Origin: an uncultured Cloacibacillus sp.
GTDB taxonomy: Bacteria > Synergistota > Synergistia > Synergistales > Synergistaceae
Length of the DNA: 8,818 nucleotides
Assembly (NCBI GenBank): GCA_900544635.1
Contig: UQVV01000063.1
Coordinates: 1 to 8,818 of the forward strand
Reading direction: 5' to 3'
Each line of letters starts with the position of its first letter. The first letter of the stretch is position 1. Positions 1 to 6,104 of this stretch are shown here, one piece after another. The notes under the pieces were generated by a model. The model searched no databases. It saw only the letters and a list, made by a program, of their open reading frames with translations, and was not told where the DNA came from. The translations under genes were made by a program, and so were the position numbers.

Positions 1-61
1 TGCTCAAGGATGCCGAAGAGATTCCGGCGCTGCGCCGGAATCTCTTCGGCATCCTTGAGCA
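1..61. repeat. Perfect 30-bp inverted repeat with 1-base centre (fold-back at window edge)
   Basis: Bases 1-30 are the exact reverse complement of bases 32-61, with only base 31 unpaired. The right arm belongs to the antitoxin gene, because its translation (LRRNLFGILEQ) continues smoothly into the YefM family sequence. The left arm is therefore the copied, inverted part. A perfect palindrome with a one-base loop, starting exactly at the first base of the window and lying inside a conserved coding region, is best explained as a fold-back joint made during library preparation or assembly at a contig end. A real genomic palindrome or inversion cannot be excluded from the sequence alone. Confidence 0.9.
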
Positions 62-254
62 GACGATAAAGTACAACGAGCCGGTCAGCGTCAGCACCAA
101 AGAAGGCAACGCGGTAATCCTCAGCGAGGACGACTACAACAGCATAATGGAGACGCTTTACCTGACCTCCATTCCCGGTATGCGCGAGAAGATAATCGAC
201 GGCCTCGCCACGCCGCCGGAGGAATGTCTGACCGAGGACCAGGTCTCCTGGTGA
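3..254 (+). CDS. yefM: YefM/Phd-family antitoxin, 5' end missing
   Basis: This is the antitoxin of a type II toxin-antitoxin pair. The family binds DNA through its N-terminal half and wraps the partner toxin with its C-terminal tail. The readable homologous part starts at about base 30 (LRRNLFGILEQTIKYNEP) and contains the family block VSVSTKEGNAVILSEDDYN followed by METLYLTSIPGM. It ends with a short acidic tail (TEDQVSW) and TGA at 252-254. The frame stays open to the window edge, but codons 3-29 (LKDAEEIPA) are encoded by the inverted arm of the fold-back and are probably not native protein. The true start codon and roughly the first 10 to 15 residues are absent. The stop overlaps the toxin ATG by one base. 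YefM is clear from the partner toxin and the motif. The function of this truncated copy cannot be judged. Confidence 0.88.
   Translation, partial: LKDAEEIPALRRNLFGILEQTIKYNEPVSVSTKEGNAVILSEDDYNSIMETLYLTSIPGMREKIIDGLATPPEECLTEDQVSW
238..252 (+). promoter_or_regulatory. Small hairpin covering the toxin ribosome-binding region
   Basis: ACCAGG (238-243), a TCT loop and CCTGGT (247-252) form a perfect 6-bp stem that ends one base before the yoeB ATG at 254. No strong Shine-Dalgarno sequence lies in front of the toxin, so toxin translation probably depends on ribosomes finishing the antitoxin (TGATG coupling), which would also melt this stem. The pairing is seen in the sequence; the regulatory role is inferred. 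Confidence 0.35.
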
Positions 255-517
255 TGTATGAAATCATCTACACGAAGAAGGCCGCGGCGGACATTCCCAA
301 ACTCAAGGCGGCGAAGCTCGACGGCAAGGCGAAGGCTCTGATTGAGCTGATAAAGCAGAATCCCTATCAGACTCCGCCGCGTTACGAAAGGCTCAAAGGC
401 GACCTCGAGGGCGCTCTTTCGCGCCGCATCAACATACAGCACAGGCTCGTCTATCAAGTTCTGGAAGAGATAATGACAATCAAAATCATCAGCATGTGGT
501 CGCACTACGACTTCTAA
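254..517 (+). CDS. yoeB: Txe/YoeB-family mRNA-cleaving toxin
   Basis: This 87-residue protein is the toxin of the pair. YoeB family toxins bind the ribosome A site and cut mRNA, and are held inactive by YefM. Family features are present in order: MYEIIYTKKA at the N terminus, the PPRYERLKGDL segment with the expected catalytic glutamate (residue 45), SRRINIQHRLVYQV with conserved arginines (57, 58, 64), and the C-terminal WSHYDF with the paired His84-Tyr85 that match the YoeB active site. The length is normal for the family (about 85). I chose the ATG at 254 over the upstream ATG at 224 because the longer form adds a non-homologous MSDRGPGLLV read from antitoxin coding sequence, and because TGATG coupling is usual in these operons. 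All key residues are intact, so the toxin looks functional. Confidence 0.94.
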   Translation: MYEIIYTKKAAADIPKLKAAKLDGKAKALIELIKQNPYQTPPRYERLKGDLEGALSRRINIQHRLVYQVLEEIMTIKIISMWSHYDF

Positions 518-524
518 TACGAAA

Positions 525-550
525 AAGGCCGCCCATTCTCGGGCGGCCTT
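525..550. terminator. Bidirectional intrinsic terminator between converging operons
   Basis: AAGGCCGCCC (525-534) pairs perfectly with GGGCGGCCTT (541-550) around a 6-base loop. Read on the minus strand the stem runs into TTTTT, so it is a standard terminator for the DUF3100 operon. Read on the plus strand it is followed by AAGTTTTAC, a weaker tail that could still end yoeB transcripts. It sits 7 bases after the yoeB stop and 38 bases after the small membrane protein gene. Confidence 0.88.
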
Positions 551-588
551 AAGTTTTACAGGCTTTTCGTAAAAAATCGTCCGCGGCG

Positions 589-1056
589 CTAGTTCATCAT
601 GCGCAGCACGATTTCCGCGATTATCGCGGAGCCGATGAAGGTTCCGACGAAGACGAAGAGGCCGACGACGACTATCTTCCAGCCCTGCGACTTGAGCGCG
701 TCGATGTCCTTGCCGACCGCGAGGCCCGCGTAGGCGAGTATCGGCGTGCAGAGGCCGATGAAGCTGATCTTCGAGACGTAGGCCGTGAGCATCTCCGAGC
801 CGGGGAATCCGGGGATCGTGACTATGCAGCCGAGCGTGACTATATAGGCGACCGCGGGGAGGCCCTTCCACGGGATGAAGTGCGCGACCGCGACTCCGCC
901 GACGATTATCGCAAGCAGCACGAGCAGGCCTGGGATGGACTCGACGAAGGCCGCGGCGGCGGCTCCGCTCGCGTAACCCTTAGCGCCGACCCAGTTGCCG
1001 ACGAGTATCTGAAGGCCGCAGATCATGAGGAAAACTGCCATCTGACGGTAATTCAT
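589..1056 (-). CDS. Small multi-spanning membrane protein, partner of the DUF3100 protein
   Basis: This 155-residue, very hydrophobic protein has about five predicted membrane spans (roughly residues 5-26, 42-60, 66-83, 96-115 and 127-150) and no extracytoplasmic domain. I do not recognise a named family. The stretch YAGLAVGKDIDALKSQGW (109-126), followed by a glycine-containing helix, resembles the 'GLxxGxxLxxLKxxG' pattern of the last repeat of LysO/DUF340-like and related antiporter-fold transporters, suggesting it is half of a transporter. The start at 1056 has AAGGAGG at 1072-1066, 9 bases upstream, and overlaps the DUF3100 stop by one base (TAATG). A longer reading up to 1167 overlaps the upstream gene and is rejected. 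Tight coupling implies a two-subunit membrane complex with the DUF3100 protein; the substrate is unknown. Confidence 0.85.
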   Translation of the reverse strand: MNYRQMAVFLMICGLQILVGNWVGAKGYASGAAAAAFVESIPGLLVLLAIIVGGVAVAHFIPWKGLPAVAYIVTLGCIVTIPGFPGSEMLTAYVSKISFIGLCTPILAYAGLAVGKDIDALKSQGWKIVVVGLFVFVGTFIGSAIIAEIVLRMMN

Positions 1057-1892
1057 TACTTGTTTCCTCCTTCCTGCGCTCCGGCTTTCGTCGGGACGCT
1101 CGGGGCGTCCTTGACGCCCATCTTGCGCACGAGCCAGTTGGCGAGCGGGAGGCTCATAAAGACGCACATGTAGACGCCGTCGAGGCCGGAGAACATGTTG
1201 CTCGCGGCCGCGAGAGCCGTCAGCTCGTCCTTAATGTCGGGGTACATCTCGACGAGCGGGGCGAGCGCCGCGGTCATCATGCCCGCGCTTCCCGTACCGG
1301 TCGCCATAGCGAGCGCCTGCGGGCTGAAGAAGGGCATCGTCGAGGCGACGAAGGAGCTCAGCAGGCTGCAGAATATCGCGCCGAAGACCGTACCGGTGAC
1401 GTAGACGCCCATGACGCCGCGCCCCTCGGGCGTGTCGAGGCCGTACTTTTCGCCGATGATGGCGATGTTAGGCTCGCGCGCGTTCGAGAAGGCCGCGCCG
1501 ACCGCCTCGCGCTTGAGGCCGAGAAGCACCGCTATAGGCACGCCGAAGAAGACCGTCCCGATATTTCCGAATTCCTGAAGAATAAGCGCCGGGCCGGACT
1601 CGACGACCTTCCAGAAGCTCGGGCCGACGAGCGTGCCGTAGCGCGCCATAAGGAAGAAGAAAGTCACGCCGACGAGAGATGAAGCCTCGAACATATCGCT
1701 GCGCTTGAGGATCTTCAGCTTCGGTATGCCGCAGAGCGCGCCGAGCGCGAACGAATAAAGCAGCGGCACCAGTACGAGAAGGCCGGGGCCGAGCTTGAAG
1801 CTCTTCGCCCCGATGAGTTCGGCGATAACCGTAAGCACCAGCGCGAGGACGTGGAGCTTCCAGTTGCGTATCGCCTTGTCGACAATATCCAT
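1056..1892 (-). CDS. DUF3100-family membrane protein, putative transporter
   Basis: This 278-residue integral membrane protein has about seven to eight hydrophobic segments. It carries what I recognise as the DUF3100 signature: AREPNIAIIGEKYGLDTPEG at about 138-157, followed by GRGVMGVYVTGTVFGAIF. A second conserved-looking stretch, ATGTGSAGMMTAALAP (197-212), resembles the small-residue core loops of secondary transporters. The C-terminal tail (about 258-278) is polar and probably cytoplasmic. The start is supported by AAGGAGG at 1909-1903, 10 bases upstream. It lies 40 bases downstream of an M20 amidohydrolase and overlaps the next gene by one base. DUF3100 has no proven biochemical function that I know of. 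From the operon I infer transport of the hydrolase's substrate or product. The family call is from memory of its motif, not from a search. Confidence 0.85.
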   Translation of the reverse strand: MDIVDKAIRNWKLHVLALVLTVIAELIGAKSFKLGPGLLVLVPLLYSFALGALCGIPKLKILKRSDMFEASSLVGVTFFFLMARYGTLVGPSFWKVVESGPALILQEFGNIGTVFFGVPIAVLLGLKREAVGAAFSNAREPNIAIIGEKYGLDTPEGRGVMGVYVTGTVFGAIFCSLLSSFVASTMPFFSPQALAMATGTGSAGMMTAALAPLVEMYPDIKDELTALAAASNMFSGLDGVYMCVFMSLPLANWLVRKMGVKDAPSVPTKAGAQEGGNK

Positions 1893-1932
1893 GGCAGAAA
1901 CGCCTCCTTAAAATGAATAAAGAATTTTTCTA

Positions 1933-3246
1933 TTACTCAGAGAAGAACCTGCTGTCCATCGCAGCGAGATATTCTTCCTTCGTATAGACCGGTTTGAAAT
2001 TCGCGAGCACCTCTTTGGCCTCTTTCGCGCCGTCGTAAAGCAGATCGACGAGCGTCATAAGCATGACCTTCGCGGGGTCGAGCACCGCGGCCTCGAAATC
2101 CTCCGCGCAGAACTCCTTCGAGTGCAGCGCGCCGACCGTGCCGCCGCCCGAGGGCTGGATAGAGGGCATAAGATGCGCGATGTCGCCGAGGTCGGTCGAC
2201 GCCGCGAAATAGGTGTGGCGCTCTACATGCTCGGGGCCGACGAGCGCGTCCGCGTTGTCGGCGAAAATTCTGTTGAGATCCTTGCTCGCGTTGAGCGGCA
2301 GATAGCCCGCGATGCTGCGGACGTGGCACTTCGCGCCGAGCGCCTCGCCGCCCGCCTTGAAGGCGCGGACGACCTTCATGAAGGTCTCGTCTATCTTCTC
2401 TATGTTGCCCGAGCGGACGTAGCCCTCGAGACGGACGTCGTCGGGAACGCTGTTGACGGAATCTCCGCCCTTCGTGATGATATAGTGGACGCGGATATGG
2501 TCCTCGTCGCGGAAGGTCTCGCGCAGCGCGTTGACCGCGTTGATGCCGGCGACCGCGGCGTAAAGCGCGTTGACGCCGAGATGCGGAGCCGCAGCCGCGT
2601 GGGCCTGCTTGCCCTCGTAGCGCAGCATGAAGATGCGGAAGCCGTTGCCGCCGTCGGGGACGGTGAAGCCGCGCCCGTGCGCGTCGTCGCCCGCGTGGAC
2701 CATCATGCTCATATCTATGTCGTCGAACACGCCGAGGCGCACGAACTCCTGCTTGCCGCCGTAGTAGACCAGCTCGCCGCGCTCGCGCATCTCGGTGCGG
2801 CGTCCGACCTCTATGAACTCCTCAGCGGGCAGCCCGAGGAAGGCTACGGAGCCCGCAAGCTCCTTCATCAGCCCGGTCTTGGCGAGAGCCGCGGCCATCG
2901 CGTAGACGGCGGAAATCTGGAGGTTGTGCCCGCAGGCGTGCGACGCGCCGGTATCCTCCACCGCGAGCGGATGCTGGCGGCAGACTATGCCGTCGAGCTC
3001 GCCGATGACGGCGACCTTCGGCCCATCAGCGCCGCCCGCAATGTCGGTGCGGAGCCCCGTGCGCGCAAGGCCGCGCGTAACGTCGAGGCCGAGCCCCTCG
3101 AGCGCAGCCGCGAGCTTGTCCGAGGTGCGCGTCTCAAAAAATCCGAGCTCCGCGTGCGCCGCAACGTCGTCCGCGAAAGCCTTCGTCTGATCCTTAACGG
3201 AATCCACCGCTTCGCAAAGCAGCTTCTTGAGTTCGTTCTTGTCCAT
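1933..3246 (-). CDS. M20 (M20D-like) zinc peptidase/amidohydrolase, AbgB/aminoacylase type
   Basis: This 437-residue cytoplasmic hydrolase is expected to cut an amide bond of an N-acyl or aminobenzoyl amino acid or a short peptide, using one or two bound metals. Visible motifs are GELDGI (82-87), SHACGHN (102-108, metal ligands C105/H107 as in M20D enzymes), LPAEE (139-143, catalytic and metal-binding glutamates), MVHAGDD (182-188, H184), the dimerisation or lid domain motif QAHAAAAPHLGVNAL (214-228), and the C-terminal STDLGDIAHLMP (350-361) and LHSKEF (374-379). The pattern is closest to AbgB and related aminoacyl-amidohydrolases. There is no signal peptide. The start at 3246 is preferred over ATGs at 3252 and 3306 because GAGGGG lies 8 bases upstream of it, against only 2 for 3252, and the 3306 start would sit upstream of the likely transcription start. 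First gene of a three-gene operon with a membrane unit. The exact substrate cannot be read from sequence. Confidence 0.93.
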   Translation of the reverse strand: MDKNELKKLLCEAVDSVKDQTKAFADDVAAHAELGFFETRTSDKLAAALEGLGLDVTRGLARTGLRTDIAGGADGPKVAVIGELDGIVCRQHPLAVEDTGASHACGHNLQISAVYAMAAALAKTGLMKELAGSVAFLGLPAEEFIEVGRRTEMRERGELVYYGGKQEFVRLGVFDDIDMSMMVHAGDDAHGRGFTVPDGGNGFRIFMLRYEGKQAHAAAAPHLGVNALYAAVAGINAVNALRETFRDEDHIRVHYIITKGGDSVNSVPDDVRLEGYVRSGNIEKIDETFMKVVRAFKAGGEALGAKCHVRSIAGYLPLNASKDLNRIFADNADALVGPEHVERHTYFAASTDLGDIAHLMPSIQPSGGGTVGALHSKEFCAEDFEAAVLDPAKVMLMTLVDLLYDGAKEAKEVLANFKPVYTKEEYLAAMDSRFFSE

Positions 3247-3254
3247 GTTCATTA

Positions 3255-3260
3255 CCCCTC
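3255..3260 (-). promoter_or_regulatory. Ribosome binding site deciding the M20 start
   Basis: GAGGGG on the minus strand lies 8 bases before the ATG at 3246 and only 2 before the ATG at 3252. It therefore selects the protein beginning MDKNELKK rather than the longer MNMDK or MTLLYNR forms. Confidence 0.7.
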
Positions 3261-3267
3261 GCAGAAT

Positions 3268-3311
3268 GTTATTGCACAATACCGTTCGATTATACAATAA
3301 CGTCATGCAAT
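3268..3311 (-). promoter_or_regulatory. Promoter and candidate operator of the M20-DUF3100 operon
   Basis: A perfect -10 hexamer TATAAT lies at 3294-3289 (minus strand), about 36 to 43 bases before the M20 start codon. No good -35 is found at 16-18 bases spacing (best is AACCAT at 3317-3312), which suggests an activator-dependent or otherwise regulated promoter. The -10 is part of ATTGTATAAT (3298-3289). A related palindrome, ATTGTGCAAT (3280-3271), lies 18 bases downstream near the likely transcription start, and a third ATTGCAT is at 3311-3305. GTTATTG (3301-3295) and CAATAAC (3274-3268) also form a 7-bp inverted repeat around the -10. Binding of a repressor or activator here is inferred. 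Confidence 0.6.
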
Positions 3312-3520
3312 ATGGTTTTAGCTGCGGCGCAAAAACTCAAAAAAAGGATAAAAAATTCGCCTCCGGCGCAAAATTCACGCGCTTCGCCGCGCGCGTAGAC
3401 GCGCCGCGCTGCGTATTTCTGCTTATGAAAATCAAACGGAGAGATAAAATGACGCGCGCGAGGAATATTTTGTTCCGCGCAGCTTTATACGGAGCGGCGC
3501 GCCGGCAGCCGCGCGGCACG
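3312..3520. other. Intergenic stretch between the two minus-strand operons
   Basis: This is the main part of the 326-base gap between livF and the M20 gene. It holds an A-rich run (about 3331-3357 on the plus strand), a short hairpin TCGCCTCCGGCG near 3357-3370 with T-rich flanks on the minus strand, and a GC-rich stretch with GCGCGT-AG-ACGCGC at about 3390-3403. A plus-strand reading frame opens at 3449 with a GGAGAG-like sequence in front, but it runs through the livF terminator and antisense to livF and matches nothing I know. No convincing gene is seen. Confidence 0.5.
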
Positions 3521-3551
3521 AAAAAGGCGCTCCCCCGCAAAGGAGAGCGCC
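3521..3551 (-). terminator. Intrinsic terminator of the liv importer operon
   Basis: On the minus strand GGCGCTC (3551-3545) pairs with GAGCGCC (3532-3526), and the stem is followed directly by TTTTT (3525-3521). The hairpin begins 21 bases after the livF stop and would end transcription before the M20 promoter, keeping the two operons separate. Confidence 0.85.
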
Positions 3552-3572
3552 GCTTAAAATTCTGTCCGCCGG

Positions 3573-4277
3573 TTAGCCGCCGAGGTAGGCTTCTATCACG
3601 CGCGGGTCGTCGAGCAGCTCGCGCCCCGTGCCTTCGAGCGTTATCTCGCCAACCTCGAGCACGTATGCGTAGTCCGCTATGCGCAGCGCCGCGAAGGCGT
3701 TCTGCTCGACCAGCAGGACGGTCTTGCCCTCGGCGTTTATCTGCGAAATTATATGGAAGACTTCCTCGACGAGTATCGGCGCGAGCCCCATCGACGGTTC
3801 GTCTAGCATAATCAGCTGCGGGTCGCTCATCAGCGCGCGCCCGACCGCAAGCATCTGCTGCTCTCCGCCCGAGAGCGTGCCGCCCTTCTGCCACGAGCGC
3901 TCCCTGAGGCGCGGGAAAAGCGTGAATGCGCGCTCTATGCCCGCTTCGAGCTCCTCCTTCGTGCGGCAGCCGTAGCCGCCGAGCTGTAAGTTCTCGAGCA
4001 CCGTGAGGTGCGGGAATATGCGCCGTCCCTCGGGACAGAGCGCGACGCCGCGCGCGAGCACGTCCTCGGGCGGCAGGCCGAGCAGATGCTTCTCGTCCCA
4101 CGTGACTGTGCCGCCGGAGGTCTTGACGAGCCCGGCTATCGCGCGCAGCGTGCTGCTCTTTCCCGCGCCGTTCGCCCCGATGAGCGTGACTATTTTCCCG
4201 GCGGGGACTTCGAGCGAAACGCCGCGCAGCGCGCGTATGCCGCCGTAGTTGACGGACAGGTCCTTTACCTTCAGCAT
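3573..4277 (-). CDS. livF: Branched-chain amino acid ABC transporter ATP-binding protein LivF
   Basis: This 234-residue ABC ATPase, one of the two nucleotide-binding subunits of the importer, drives transport by ATP hydrolysis on the cytoplasmic face. It shows the Walker A motif GANGAGKS (34-41), CPEGRRIFP (81-89, the LivF form of the Q-loop region), signature LSGGEQQ (135-141), Walker B LIMLDEP (155-161) and LLVEQNA (188-194, where LivF proteins typically have Gln-Asn in place of the switch His). It ends DPRVIEAYLGG, a typical LivF ending, and its length is standard. The ATG at 4277 is chosen because AAGGAGG lies 7 bases upstream and homology begins there. An upstream ATG at 4385 would add 36 non-homologous residues. 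The start overlaps the livG stop by 7 bases (ATGCTGA), so the two genes are translationally coupled. Last gene of the operon. Confidence 0.96.
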   Translation of the reverse strand: MLKVKDLSVNYGGIRALRGVSLEVPAGKIVTLIGANGAGKSSTLRAIAGLVKTSGGTVTWDEKHLLGLPPEDVLARGVALCPEGRRIFPHLTVLENLQLGGYGCRTKEELEAGIERAFTLFPRLRERSWQKGGTLSGGEQQMLAVGRALMSDPQLIMLDEPSMGLAPILVEEVFHIISQINAEGKTVLLVEQNAFAALRIADYAYVLEVGEITLEGTGRELLDDPRVIEAYLGG

Positions 4278-5050
4278 CCCGCCGCCTCCTTTCCGAGATA
4301 GGCTTCGATGACGCGCGGATTCTTCTTTATCTCGTCCGGCGTCCCCTCCGCGATGAGCTGCCCGTAGTCGAGCACGCGAATCCATTCCGAAACGCCCATG
4401 ACGACCTTCATATCGTGCTCTATCATCAATATCGTGACCTTGAATCGGTCGCGTATGTCTCTTATGAAATCCATCAGCTCGAGGCTCTCCTGCGGGTTCA
4501 TGCCAGCGGCGGGCTCGTCGAGCAGAAGGAGCTCCGGCCCCGTCGCGAGCGCGCGCGCTATCTCAAGCCTGCGCTGCGCTCCGTATGGCAGCCCCGTCGC
4601 CACCTCCTCCGCGAGGCCGTCGAGGCCGACGGCGGCGAGCAGCTCCATCGAGCGCTCACGTATCTCGCGCTCCTCGCGGCGGAAAATCGGAAGCTGGAGC
4701 GGCGCGCTCCACCACGGCGCGCGCTGTCGCACCCAGCAGGCCGTCATGACGTTCTGGAGCACGGTGCCGCCCGTGAAGAGCCTTATGTTCTGGAAGGTGC
4801 GCGCGATGCCTGTCTTGCAGACGAGGTGCGGCGGCATGCCGGTCACGTCCTTGCCGTTGAATATGACGTGCCCGGAGGTCGGCTTGTAGAAGCCCGTGAT
4901 TATATTGAAGCAGGTCGTCTTGCCCGCGCCGTTCGGCCCGATGAGGCTGCTTATCGAGCCGCGCTCGGCCTCTATGCTGAAGCCGCTGACGGCGGTCAGC
5001 CCGCCGAACTTTATCACTACGTCTTCGGTCTTGAGTATTGCGTCAGCCAT
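4271..5050 (-). CDS. livG: Branched-chain amino acid ABC transporter ATP-binding protein LivG
   Basis: This 259-residue ABC ATPase is the second nucleotide-binding subunit and pairs with LivF under the membrane permeases. Motifs are Walker A GPNGAGKT (38-45), Q-loop ARTFQN (83-88, Q87), signature LPYGAQRR (154-161, the LivG version of LSGGQ), Walker B LLLLDEP (174-180) and switch histidine in IEHDM (210-214, H212). The insertion rich in Trp and Arg (about 104-135) between the Q-loop and the signature is usual for LivG and helps separate it from LivF. The C-terminal end NPRVIEAYLGKEAAGC matches family endings. GGGAGG lies 8 bases upstream of the start. It overlaps livM by 8 bases (ATGGCTGA) and livF by 7. 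Confidence 0.96.
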   Translation of the reverse strand: MADAILKTEDVVIKFGGLTAVSGFSIEAERGSISSLIGPNGAGKTTCFNIITGFYKPTSGHVIFNGKDVTGMPPHLVCKTGIARTFQNIRLFTGGTVLQNVMTACWVRQRAPWWSAPLQLPIFRREEREIRERSMELLAAVGLDGLAEEVATGLPYGAQRRLEIARALATGPELLLLDEPAAGMNPQESLELMDFIRDIRDRFKVTILMIEHDMKVVMGVSEWIRVLDYGQLIAEGTPDEIKKNPRVIEAYLGKEAAGC

Positions 5051-6104
5051 TCGCCGCGCCTCCCTTTCCTTTTCTCAGCCTGCGCAGGAAGCGCGCCGCG
5101 CCGTCCCAGCTGAATTCGCAGCCGCCTATGATGCCCTCGCGCCTGTACAGGATTATGAAGAGCAGCAGCAGCGAGAAGATGAGCATGCGCATTCCCGGAA
5201 TGCCCGCTATTTCCCACGAGCCTATCTGCATCGTGTCCTCGACGAAGCGCAGCCACTCGAGCAGCACAGTGACGACCGCCGCGCCGACGAGCGAGCCCGT
5301 TATCGAGCCGAGGCCGCCGACTACGACGAACATCAGGATATTGAACGTGAGCTGGAAGTTGAACATCTTCGGGTCTATCGTCGTTATGAGGCTGCCCGTC
5401 AGCGAGCCGCCAATTCCCGCGAAGAACGCGCCGACGACGAACGATATCGTCTTGGCTTTGAACGTGTCTATGCCCATAGCCTTCGCCGCAACCTCGTCGT
5501 CGCGGACGGCGCGCAAAGTGTTGCCGAAGTTGCTCGAAAGCAGCTTGACTATCACATATATCGTGAAGATGCACCAGAAATAGTTCCAGCCGAGATTTGC
5601 GTAGGCCGGTATGCCCTTGAGGCCGAGCGCGCCGTTGGTGACGGGCGTGATGTTCGTGAAGATGACGCGGATTATCTCGCCGAAGCCGAGCGTCGCGATG
5701 CCGAGATAGTCGCCGCCGAGCCGCAGGCACGGAGCGGCCATCAGCAGCCCGACGAAGGCCGCGGCGATTCCGCCCGCGACGACAGCAACGAAGAACGGCG
5801 CATGCACGACGTTGAACGGCCACATCATCGGCTCGAGGATATACATCATCTCTTTCTGCGCCTGCGGCAGAATCAGTATCGCCGTGACGTAGGCCCCTAT
5901 CGCCATGAAGCCCGCGTGCGCGAGCGAGAACATCCCCGTGAAGCCGTATATGAGGTTGAGGCTGACGGCGAGTATTGCGTTTATCGCGATTAGGTTCAGC
6001 ACCTGCACCTTGTACCCGTCGAGGCTCGCGCCGGCCCATTTGAGGAAGAGCGCGAGCAGGACGATGCAGAGGATATTCAGCAGATTCTTCCTGGACTTCT
6101 TCAT
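5043..6104 (-). CDS. livM: Branched-chain amino acid ABC transporter permease LivM
   Basis: This 353-residue inner-membrane permease forms the translocation channel with LivH. Diagnostic stretches are the N-terminal LNLIYGFTGMFSLAHAGFMA (49-68), LRLGGDYLGIATLGFGEIIR (127-146), the KGIP motif (163-166) and the cytoplasmic coupling loop RAVRDDEVAAKAMGIDTFKA (198-217), which contacts the ATPases. It has about eight to ten membrane segments and a positively charged C-terminal tail (338-348, RFLRRLRKGKG). The length is within the family range. GGAGG lies 7 bases before the ATG, and the start overlaps the livH stop by 4 bases (ATGA). No disrupted motif is seen. Confidence 0.95.
   Translation of the reverse strand: MKKSRKNLLNILCIVLLALFLKWAGASLDGYKVQVLNLIAINAILAVSLNLIYGFTGMFSLAHAGFMAIGAYVTAILILPQAQKEMMYILEPMMWPFNVVHAPFFVAVVAGGIAAAFVGLLMAAPCLRLGGDYLGIATLGFGEIIRVIFTNITPVTNGALGLKGIPAYANLGWNYFWCIFTIYVIVKLLSSNFGNTLRAVRDDEVAAKAMGIDTFKAKTISFVVGAFFAGIGGSLTGSLITTIDPKMFNFQLTFNILMFVVVGGLGSITGSLVGAAVVTVLLEWLRFVEDTMQIGSWEIAGIPGMRMLIFSLLLLFIILYRREGIIGGCEFSWDGAARFLRRLRKGKGGAANG

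Noticed and set aside
1..29. In-frame codons upstream of the antitoxin homology taken as its true N terminus
   Set aside because: These bases are the exact inverted copy of 33-61 and encode LKDAEEIPA, which does not fit the N terminus of YefM proteins.
2122..3300. Long plus-strand reading frame (392 codons) opposite the M20 gene
   Set aside because: It is antisense to a gene with intact M20 motifs, its composition is dominated by Arg, Ala, Val, Asp and Glu as expected of GC-rich shadow frames, and it has no recognisable domain.
3304..3309. TTGCAT as a -35 box for the M20 promoter
   Set aside because: It lies only 9 bases from the -10 TATAAT, far too close for a sigma-70 -35 element.
3227..3811. 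Plus-strand frame from 3227, or its inner start at 3449 with GGAGAG in front
   Set aside because: It crosses the M20 promoter or the livF terminator, continues antisense into livF, and encodes an Arg-rich sequence without similarity to anything I know.
3589..4320. Similar DNA at the ends of livF and livG (both encode PRVIEAYLG)
   Set aside because: This is ordinary similarity between two related ATPase genes, not a mobile or regulatory repeat.
4896..6039. Reading frames on both strands overlapping livM (365 and 340 codons)
   Set aside because: livM is supported by homology, start signal and operon overlap; the others are Arg- or Glu-rich shadows.
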